Shown here in pieces: positions 1 to 5,706 of a stretch of 5,706 nucleotides of DNA. The DNA lies in assembly GCA_905235345.1 (NCBI GenBank), contig CAJOLO010000102.1:1-5706 (forward strand), written 5' to 3'. The first letter of the stretch is position 1. Each line of letters starts with the position of its first letter. The notes under the pieces are model-generated. The model saw only the letters and a list, made by a program, of their open reading frames with translations, was not told the origin of the DNA and did not search any database. Position numbers and translations under genes: made by a program. The DNA comes from an uncultured Lachnospiraceae bacterium (GTDB lineage: Bacteria; Bacillota; Clostridia; Lachnospirales; Lachnospiraceae).

Positions 1-1
1 T

Positions 2-1810
2 GAAGAGCTTGAAAGAACAATTCAGATTCTATGCAGAAAAGACAAGAATAACCCGCTGCATATTGGAGAACCGGGAGTAGGTAAGACTGCAATAACTTAT
101 GGATTGGTAAAGCTTATCAATGATAACAAAGTTCCTGAACATTTAAAAGGCAGTAAGATATTCGCCCTTGACCTTGGAGGAATGCTCGCGGGAACCCAGT
201 ATCGCGGAGATTTCGAGAAACGTTTTAAGAATGTTATTTCGGAGATTGAGAAAGAGGACAAGCCAATCATTTATATCGATGAAATACATAATCTTGCAGG
301 AGCAGGTGCTGTTGGAGAAGGCTCATTTGATGCCGGTAATATGTTAAAGCCGTATCTTGCCTCCGGACACATTCGTTTTATAGGAGCAACCACATATGAG
401 GAATATAAGAAATATTTTGAGAAGAACAAAAGCCTTGTTCGCAGATTTCAGAATGTAGAGATAAAAGAGCCGAGCGAGGAGGAAACGCTGGAAATCCTCA
501 GAGGACTTAAGGATAAATATGAAGAATTTCATGGAGTAACTTACGATGATAACGTTCTGGAATATGCTGTTTCAATGAGTGCAAAGCATATTAATGAGCG
601 ATTTCTTCCTGATAAAGCGATAGATCTGATTGATGAAGCAGGGGCTTATAGGAAACTGCATCCATTAAAAAATACCGAAGCACAAGATGATTATGTTACA
701 AACAGGTTCCGTACACAATATACAGTTGACGAAGATGATGTAAATGAATGTACGAATAATATGAATTTAGTTTTCAAGAATTCATATATTTCTAATGAGG
801 AAAATATTGTTCAGAAAGTTGACAAGGATACAATCAACGTAGTACTGACAAAGATATGCCGTGTTCCTCTTGAAACAGTCAAGACTGATAATACATATGG
901 ACTTTCTACATTGGAAGCCAGATTAAAGAGTAAGATATTCGGACAGAATGAGGCAATATCCCAGGTTGTAAATGCAGTCAAATTCTCAAAAGCAGGATTA
1001 TCGGAAGAAGGTAAGCCTCTTGCAAGTCTTTTGTTCGTAGGACCTACCGGTGTTGGAAAGACTGAAGTTGCAAGAAGTCTTGCAGATGAAATGGGTGTTA
1101 AACTGATCCGTTTTGATATGAGTGAATATGGTGAAAAGCATGCGGTTGCCAAGCTTATTGGTTCCCCCGCCGGATATGTCGGATACGAGGAGGGTGGTCT
1201 GCTCACGGAAGAGATACGCAAGAACCCGTCTTCCGTACTTTTATTAGATGAGATTGAAAAAGCACATTCTGACATCTACAATGTTCTTTTACAGGTTATG
1301 GATTATGCTACACTTACGGATAATCAGGGCAGAAAGGCAGATTTTCGCAATGTGGTTGTCATCATGACATCTAATGCCGGTGCTAATCGTATCGGTAAGA
1401 AGAGTATTGGTTTTCAAAGTGAAACCTACGACAGCAGTGTGGTTATGGATGAGGTTAAGAGGACGTTTCAACCGGAATTCCGCAATCGTCTTAACAGGAT
1501 TGTAGTATTTGAGGGTATGGATGACAATATGGCTGAACACGTTGTAGAGAAGAAGATGGGCGAGCTTAAGAAGCTGCTTATCAAACAAAATATCAGTATG
1601 ATGGTGGATGATTATGCATTTGATTTAATTAAGAAGAAGGGTATCAGTGAAGAGTTCGGTGCCAGAGAGGTTGACAGAGTGATTCGTAACGAGATAAAAC
1701 CGCTATTGGTAGATGATATTTTGTTCGGAAAGTTGAAAAAAGGCGGGGAGATCACTATAACTGCGGAAAATGAAGATTTTAACGTTATATATAACAATAG
1801 CCCGAATTGA
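2..1810 (+). CDS. clpA: ClpA, ATP-dependent unfoldase subunit of ClpAP protease (5' end missing)
   Basis: Hexameric AAA+ unfoldase that threads cytoplasmic substrates into the ClpP peptidase. The reading frame is open from base 2, so the start lies outside the window; 602 residues are visible. By comparison with E. coli ClpA (Walker A near residue 214), about 190 N-terminal residues are missing, including the N-domain that binds adaptors such as ClpS. Counting from the first visible residue: D1 Walker A GEPGVGKT at 22-29, D1 pore loop QYRG near 66-69, D1 Walker B IDEIH with D93/E94, D2 Walker A GPTGVGKT at 347-354, D2 pore loop GYVG at 391-394, D2 Walker B LLLDEIE with D416/E417, ClpP-docking IGF loop at 469-471, and sensor-2 GAR at 553-555. 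The IGF loop and the lack of a coiled-coil M domain favour ClpA over ClpB or ClpC. The oddity is a segment at bases 665-817, about 44 residues longer than the E. coli equivalent. The gene ends inside its own terminator and is transcriptionally separate from mutS. Confidence 0.95.
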   Translation, partial: EELERTIQILCRKDKNNPLHIGEPGVGKTAITYGLVKLINDNKVPEHLKGSKIFALDLGGMLAGTQYRGDFEKRFKNVISEIEKEDKPIIYIDEIHNLAGAGAVGEGSFDAGNMLKPYLASGHIRFIGATTYEEYKKYFEKNKSLVRRFQNVEIKEPSEEETLEILRGLKDKYEEFHGVTYDDNVLEYAVSMSAKHINERFLPDKAIDLIDEAGAYRKLHPLKNTEAQDDYVTNRFRTQYTVDEDDVNECTNNMNLVFKNSYISNEENIVQKVDKDTINVVLTKICRVPLETVKTDNTYGLSTLEARLKSKIFGQNEAISQVVNAVKFSKAGLSEEGKPLASLLFVGPTGVGKTEVARSLADEMGVKLIRFDMSEYGEKHAVAKLIGSPAGYVGYEEGGLLTEEIRKNPSSVLLLDEIEKAHSDIYNVLLQVMDYATLTDNQGRKADFRNVVVIMTSNAGANRIGKKSIGFQSETYDSSVVMDEVKRTFQPEFRNRLNRIVVFEGMDDNMAEHVVEKKMGELKKLLIKQNISMMVDDYAFDLIKKKGISEEFGAREVDRVIRNEIKPLLVDDILFGKLKKGGEITITAENEDFNVIYNNSPN

Positions 1811-1833
1811 TTATTTATTTCAATTCGGGTTTT
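1801..1833 (+). terminator. Intrinsic terminator of clpA, overlapping its stop codon
   Basis: A perfect 10-bp inverted repeat (CCCGAATTGA at 1801-1810, TCAATTCGGG at 1820-1829) encloses a 9-nt A/T loop. It is followed by TTTT at 1830-1833 and a further T-rich run to 1840. One G-U and one A-U pair could extend the base of the stem. The 5' arm encodes the last two residues (Pro, Asn) and the TGA stop of clpA. There is no comparable T tract on the opposite strand, so it looks one-directional, ending clpA transcription before the mutS promoter. Confidence 0.92.
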
Positions 1834-1838
1834 ATTAT

Positions 1839-1867
1839 TTGACTAAGTTAAACCCAAGTATTATAAT
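1839..1867 (+). promoter_or_regulatory. Predicted sigma-A-type promoter of mutS-mutL
   Basis: The -35 hexamer TTGACT (1839-1844, five of six matches to TTGACA) and the perfect -10 hexamer TATAAT (1862-1867) are separated by the optimal 17 bp. Transcription would begin around 1873-1875, giving a leader of about 80 nt before mutS. There is no extended -10 TG. No LexA-type box (GAAC-N4-GTTC) is visible between the promoter and the start codon, so nothing here suggests SOS control. It is the only strong promoter-like pair I saw in the gap, and it sits just downstream of the clpA terminator. It is predicted from sequence alone. Confidence 0.82.
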
Positions 1868-1876
1868 GCTAGATGG

Positions 1877-1905
1877 TGTTGTGCAATATCAACAGATATA
1901 CAACA
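1877..1905 (+). promoter_or_regulatory. Imperfect hairpin at the 5' end of the mutS leader
   Basis: The arms are TGTTGT (1877-1882) with ACAACA (1900-1905) and ATATC (1886-1890) with GATAT (1895-1899). The loop is AACA and there is a 3-nt GCA bulge on the 5' side, giving 11 pairs in total. The hairpin would start only a few nucleotides after the predicted transcription start. It could be a 5' mRNA-stabilising stem or a regulator site, or it could be chance in A/T-rich DNA. The stem is A/U-rich and there is no T tract after it, so it is not a terminator. No known riboswitch class is recognised. Confidence 0.35.
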
Positions 1906-1941
1906 TACTGTAGATGTAAAAAAACTTAATTTTACGAAAAC

Positions 1942-1945
1942 GAGG
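1942..1945 (+). promoter_or_regulatory. Ribosome binding site of mutS
   Basis: The GAGG core lies 8 nt before ATG at 1954. This spacing decides between the start at 1954 and the in-frame ATGs at 1963, 1966 and 1972, which lie too far from any Shine-Dalgarno core. The resulting N-terminus, MTPMMEMY, matches the usual MutS beginning. Confidence 0.8.
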
Positions 1946-1953
1946 ATAAACCA

Positions 1954-4596
1954 ATGACTCCAATGATGGAAATGTACTGCAAAACAAAGGAAGAATACAA
2001 GGACTGTATCCTTTTCTACCGCTTAGGTGATTTCTATGAAATGTTCTTTGATGATGCAATCACCGCTTCAAGAGAACTTGAGATTACGCTAACAGGTAAG
2101 GACTGCGGTATGGAGGAACGTGCTCCGATGTGCGGTATTCCATTTCATGCATATGAGAATTACATGAACCGTCTTATAGAGAAGGGCTACAAGGTTGCAA
2201 TCTGCGAACAGGTGGAAGATCCAAAGACTGCAAAAGGTCTGGTTAAACGCGAGGTTATCAAGGTAGTTACTCCCGGAACCAATATCAGTGATTCAACTCT
2301 TTCCGACGCAAAGAACAATTATCTTATGAGTATATATTATGACGATAATTACGGTATCTCATTCGCAGATGTTACAACAGGAGATTTCTTTACCACTGAA
2401 GTCAATAGTCTTACCAAAGTCATTGACGAGATATCCAAATTCTCTCCGGTAGAGATTTTAATTAATCAGAAGGTACCTGTAGACGAGAATACAGGAATTA
2501 ATATTAATAATCTGCGTGAACGCGATCATACCATGGTTTCTGTCATGGATGATTGGTATTATGATTTGGAGATGGATGAGAATCTGATCAAAGATCAGTT
2601 TCATGTTATGAATCTTGAAGGATTGGGACTCAAGGATTACAGCGAAGCAATCCGATCCGTCGGTTGTCTTATTTACTATCTGAAGGATACCCAGAAGGGT
2701 ACTGTTGATCATATGAATCACATCCGCACGTACCATGTTGAAGATTATGTAGTCTTAGACAGTGCTTCAAGACGCAATCTTGAACTTTGTGAGACTATGC
2801 GTGATAAGAGTAAACGAGGCTCTTTACTCTGGGTGCTTGACAAGACCAAGACTGCTATGGGAGCCAGAAATCTTCGCTCTATGGTGGAGCAGCCTCTTAT
2901 AGATAAGACTCAGATTGAGGAACGCTATGATGCTATTGAAGCATTCAATGATTCCATGATAACAAGAGATGAACTCAGGGAATATCTGCAGGCAGTTTAC
3001 GACCTTGAACGTCTTATGACAAGAATAACACTGCGTACTGCCAACCCTCGTGATCTTATATCATTTAAGAACTCTATAGGAATTCTTCCGCATGTACGCA
3101 CAATTTTAAATGAGTTTACTGACGGAATCCTGCATAAATATGGTGAGGAGTTGGATGAGCTCACTGACTTGTATGAGCTGATTGAGGCATCTATAATTGA
3201 TGAACCGCCAATTCTGGTGAGAGAGGGCGGCATAATCAAGGATGGTTATAATGCTGATGTTGACATGTTGAAAAGTGCCAAATCAGATGGCAAGGAATGG
3301 TTGTTAGAACTGGAAACTAAGGAACGTGAAGCCACCGGAATAAAGAATCTTAAGATCAAGTTCAACAAGGTCTTCGGATATTATTTTGATGTTACGAATT
3401 CATACAAGGATTTAGTTCCGGATCATTTTATAAGAAAACAGACACTTGCGAATTCCGAGCGCTATTCTTCGGATGAACTTGAGGATATAGCCGGAAAGAT
3501 ATTGGGTGCCGAAGACAGACTGGTGGGACTTGAATATGATCTGTTTGCAGATGTACGTGATAATCTTGCAAAAGAAGTAAAGAGGGTACAGAAGACCGCA
3601 AAGATTATTGCAGATCTTGATGCACTTGCTTCTCTTGCTTATGTTGCCGAGAAGAATCATTATATAAGACCCCAAGTTAACACAGAGGGAAGAATCGACA
3701 TACGTGATGGCAGACACCCTGTTGTCGAGAAGGTGTTGGATAATGATTCATTTATTGTAAATGACACACTACTTGACAATGAAGACAATCGTGTATCCAT
3801 TATAACCGGACCCAATATGGCCGGTAAATCAACCTATATGCGGCAGGTGGCCTTGATCGTTCTTATGGCACAGATTGGCTCTTTTGTCCCGGCCGGCTCT
3901 GCCGATATCGGTATTGTTGACAGAATCTTTACCCGCGTTGGTGCTTCTGATGACCTTGCCTCGGGACAGAGTACATTTATGGTGGAAATGAGCGAAGTCG
4001 CCAATATTCTTCGGAATGCCACTGCCAATAGTCTGCTGATATTAGATGAGATTGGACGAGGAACATCTACTTATGACGGATTATCCATTGCATGGGCAGT
4101 TGTTGAATATATAAGTTCTAAGGACCTGTTAGGAGCAAAGACTTTGTTCGCTACACATTATCATGAGCTTACGGAATTGGAGGGGAAATTACCCGGAGTT
4201 AATAATTACTGTATTTCCGTCAAGGAATCCGGTGATGATATTGTATTTCTCAGAAAGATTATCAAGGGTGGAGCAGACAAGAGTTACGGTATACAGGTGG
4301 CAAAGCTTGCCGGTGTGCCTGATGTTGTGCTGGCTCGCGCAAAAGAGATTTCTGCCGAGCTTTCCGACCATGATATCAATGTTACGGCAGCAGCGGATAT
4401 TATGCCTCAGATATTAACCGATAATAAAGGAAGCAAAGGCAAAAGTAAGAATAAGGAAACGGCAGGACAGTTGTCATTATTCGGGAATGCCGAGGAATCC
4501 AGTGTTGTTGCAGATATCAAGGCACTTGATCTTTCGAATATGACACCGATGAAGGCATTGTTATATCTTAACGATTTACAGGAACGTTTAAAATGA
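1954..4596 (+). CDS. mutS: DNA mismatch repair protein MutS
   Basis: Complete 880-residue mismatch sensor, of normal length for bacterial MutS. It slides on DNA as a dimer, binds mispairs and small loops, and on ATP binding becomes a clamp that recruits MutL. The mismatch-reading Phe-X-Glu is F27-Y28-E29 within LGDFYEMFF. By homology, domain I spans about 1-115, the connector about 116-265, and the core lever and clamp about 266-570. The ATPase carries Walker A GPNMAGKST at 619-627, the signature region DDLASGQSTFMVEM ending near 679, Walker B LLILDEIGRGTS with D698/E699, and the ATHYHEL switch with H735. A Lys/Ser-rich linker leads to QLSLF at 839-843, matching the known beta-clamp-binding pentapeptide type, then a C-terminal helix from about 860 that probably aids oligomerisation. 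No key residue is missing. It is the first gene of the mutS-mutL operon, expressed from the promoter at 1839-1867; mutL follows after 19 nt. Confidence 0.98.
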   Translation: MTPMMEMYCKTKEEYKDCILFYRLGDFYEMFFDDAITASRELEITLTGKDCGMEERAPMCGIPFHAYENYMNRLIEKGYKVAICEQVEDPKTAKGLVKREVIKVVTPGTNISDSTLSDAKNNYLMSIYYDDNYGISFADVTTGDFFTTEVNSLTKVIDEISKFSPVEILINQKVPVDENTGININNLRERDHTMVSVMDDWYYDLEMDENLIKDQFHVMNLEGLGLKDYSEAIRSVGCLIYYLKDTQKGTVDHMNHIRTYHVEDYVVLDSASRRNLELCETMRDKSKRGSLLWVLDKTKTAMGARNLRSMVEQPLIDKTQIEERYDAIEAFNDSMITRDELREYLQAVYDLERLMTRITLRTANPRDLISFKNSIGILPHVRTILNEFTDGILHKYGEELDELTDLYELIEASIIDEPPILVREGGIIKDGYNADVDMLKSAKSDGKEWLLELETKEREATGIKNLKIKFNKVFGYYFDVTNSYKDLVPDHFIRKQTLANSERYSSDELEDIAGKILGAEDRLVGLEYDLFADVRDNLAKEVKRVQKTAKIIADLDALASLAYVAEKNHYIRPQVNTEGRIDIRDGRHPVVEKVLDNDSFIVNDTLLDNEDNRVSIITGPNMAGKSTYMRQVALIVLMAQIGSFVPAGSADIGIVDRIFTRVGASDDLASGQSTFMVEMSEVANILRNATANSLLILDEIGRGTSTYDGLSIAWAVVEYISSKDLLGAKTLFATHYHELTELEGKLPGVNNYCISVKESGDDIVFLRKIIKGGADKSYGIQVAKLAGVPDVVLARAKEISAELSDHDINVTAAADIMPQILTDNKGSKGKSKNKETAGQLSLFGNAEESSVVADIKALDLSNMTPMKALLYLNDLQERLK

Positions 4597-4600
4597 TATA

Positions 4601-4607
4601 AAGAGGA
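4601..4607 (+). promoter_or_regulatory. Ribosome binding site of mutL
   Basis: AAGAGGA has its GAGG core at 4603-4606, which ends 9 nt before the mutL ATG at 4616. It lies in the 19-nt gap after the mutS stop. This supports independent translation initiation of mutL on a shared transcript and fixes the start codon. No terminator or promoter is seen in this gap. Confidence 0.82.
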
Positions 4608-4615
4608 ATTTAACC

Positions 4616-5706
4616 ATGATTAAAGTTTTAGACCAGGAAACTATCAACAAGATAGCGGCGGGAGAGGTTGTAGACCGGCCTTCTTCAGTTGCAAAAGAAC
4701 TGATTGAAAATGCAATAGATGCGGGAGCGACCGCCATTACTGTGGAGATTAAGGATGGTGGTCTTTCCTTTATGCGGATTACGGATAACGGTGGCGGAAT
4801 TTCCAAGGAGGATGTTCCGACTGCCTTTATCAGACATGCGACCAGTAAGATCATGACAATTGAGGATCTTCTTTCGGTAAGTTCCCTTGGATTTCGAGGT
4901 GAGGCTCTTGCGAGTATTGCAGCTGTTTCCCAGGTGGAATGTATTACAAAGACACCGTCTGAGCTTACAGGGCTTCGTTATGAGATTCATGGTGGTAAGG
5001 AGATTGCAAGTGAGGAGATAGGTGCGCCAACCGGGACCACGATTATTGTTCGTAACCTTTTCTATAATGTTCCGGCAAGAAAGAAATTTGTGAAGACTCC
5101 TACTACAGAGGGTGGTTATATCACAGATTTAGTGACAAAGCTTGCTTTATCAAAGCCTGAAATCTCATTCAAGTATATCATTAATGGTAACAACAAGATT
5201 GCTACCTCCGGCAATGGTAAACTGCAGGATGTTATATATCACATTTACGGTAAGGATATATCTGCCAATCTGATTCCCGTAAAGCGTTCAGTGGGTAATC
5301 TTTCCGTTGAGGGATATATAGGTAAATCATATGTTTCCAAAGGAAATCGTGGATTTGAACATTATTTTGTTAATGGTCGTGCAATAAGAAGCAATATAGT
5401 AACCAAAGCGATTGAGGAAGGCTATAAGTCGTTTATCATGATTCATCGTTTTCCGTTTACAGCACTTCATTTTACAATGGATTCTGATAAACTGGATGTC
5501 AATGTACATCCACAGAAAATGGAGTTTAAATATTCTGACAACGAGCAATTATTTGATTTTGTTAAGGATTCTGTGAGGCAGGCGTTATTGCAGCCTGAAA
5601 TGATTCAGGATATGTCTTTGCGCTCGGCTAAAGAACAGAAAGCAATAATGGTTGAACGTCAGAAGAACCAGACAGCTCACATGCCGGAGCCATTTGAAAA
5701 TAAAGC
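4616..5706 (+). CDS. mutL: DNA mismatch repair protein MutL (3' end missing)
   Basis: GHKL-family ATPase that couples mismatch recognition by MutS to strand incision and excision. The frame is open to the window end: 363 codons plus two bases. The start MIKVLDQETINKIAAGEVV is the standard MutL beginning. Visible motifs are the general-base region KELIEN (E28, N32), DNGGG with D57, RHATSK at 73-78, GFRGEAL at 92-98, GTT from 140, and NLFYNVPARKKF at 147-158. In the transducer domain VNGR is at 252-255 and DVNVHPQK at 294-301, K301 being the conserved lysine that contacts ATP. From about residue 335 the sequence becomes polar, marking the start of the flexible linker. The C-terminal dimerisation domain is outside the window, so the endonuclease motif (DQHA-X2-E-X4-E) can be neither confirmed nor excluded. 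In Gram-positive bacteria lacking MutH it is normally present. Co-transcribed with mutS. Confidence 0.97.
   Translation, partial: MIKVLDQETINKIAAGEVVDRPSSVAKELIENAIDAGATAITVEIKDGGLSFMRITDNGGGISKEDVPTAFIRHATSKIMTIEDLLSVSSLGFRGEALASIAAVSQVECITKTPSELTGLRYEIHGGKEIASEEIGAPTGTTIIVRNLFYNVPARKKFVKTPTTEGGYITDLVTKLALSKPEISFKYIINGNNKIATSGNGKLQDVIYHIYGKDISANLIPVKRSVGNLSVEGYIGKSYVSKGNRGFEHYFVNGRAIRSNIVTKAIEEGYKSFIMIHRFPFTALHFTMDSDKLDVNVHPQKMEFKYSDNEQLFDFVKDSVRQALLQPEMIQDMSLRSAKEQKAIMVERQKNQTAHMPEPFENK

Noticed and set aside
104..106. TTG as the translation start of the ClpA protein
   Set aside because: The frame is open upstream to base 2 and encodes the essential first Walker A motif (GEPGVGKT), so this TTG is an internal leucine.
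811..1275. 154-codon open frame on the - strand within clpA
   Set aside because: It lies antisense to the highly conserved D2 ATPase region, has no recognisable domain, and is explained by codon bias of clpA. It is a shadow.
2..1810. Assignment of the first gene as clpC or clpB
   Set aside because: There is no coiled-coil M domain. The D2 module, IGF loop and C-terminal region align best with ClpA, and ClpB would lack the ClpP-docking loop.
1916..1935. GTAAAA / TTTTAC inverted repeat in the mutS leader
   Set aside because: Six nearly all-A/U pairs around an 8-nt loop are too weak and too likely by chance in A/T-rich DNA to call a feature.
1868..1953. Riboswitch or T-box leader upstream of mutS
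   Set aside because: The leader is only about 80 nt, has no second terminator before mutS, and shows no conserved riboswitch or T-box motif I can recognise.
3412..3717. 101-codon open frame on the - strand within mutS
   Set aside because: No recognisable domain, and it lies wholly inside a conserved gene. Treated as a shadow.
4163..4417. 84-codon open frame on the + strand, out of frame within mutS
   Set aside because: It overlaps the conserved ATPase end of MutS in another frame and its translation resembles no family. Treated as a shadow.
4597..4615. Separate promoter or terminator between mutS and mutL
   Set aside because: The 19-nt gap holds only the mutL ribosome binding site; there is no room for a hairpin with T tract or for a promoter pair.

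Overview
This window is an ordinary housekeeping stretch of a low-to-moderate GC Gram-positive bacterium, most likely a member of the Clostridia and perhaps the Lachnospiraceae. The evidence is the A/T-rich intergenic DNA, canonical sigma-A-type promoter hexamers, strong GAGG-type Shine-Dalgarno sites, and the amino-acid style of MutS and MutL. The taxonomic placement is an inference from style and gene content, not a measured match. Three genes lie on the + strand; none is on the - strand.

Region 1 (2-1810) is the 3' three quarters of clpA, the AAA+ unfoldase of the ClpAP protease. It enters the window just before the first Walker A motif and keeps both ATPase modules and the IGF loop that docks on ClpP. 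It has an extra polar/acidic segment of about 44 residues relative to E. coli ClpA, at the site where ClpB and ClpC carry their M domain.

Region 2 (1801-1953) is a compact transcription boundary. A perfect 10-bp intrinsic terminator has the clpA stop codon inside its stem. A near-consensus promoter (TTGACT, 17 bp, TATAAT) begins where the terminator T-rich tail ends. A leader of about 80 nt with a small imperfect hairpin follows, then the mutS ribosome binding site.

Region 3 (1954-5706) is the mutS-mutL mismatch-repair operon. MutS is complete (880 residues), with all mismatch-recognition and ATPase motifs and a QLSLF sliding-clamp motif near its C-terminus. MutL begins 19 nt later with its own ribosome binding site and runs off the window end after 363 codons. 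The visible part covers the GHKL ATPase and transducer domains and the start of the linker. MutS would recognise mispairs and load MutL. Whether this MutL carries its own endonuclease domain cannot be seen here.

I found no RNA gene, mobile element, CRISPR array or phage feature, and no undescribed multi-gene system. The points most worth a second look are the ClpA insertion, the terminator/promoter junction and the mutS leader hairpin.
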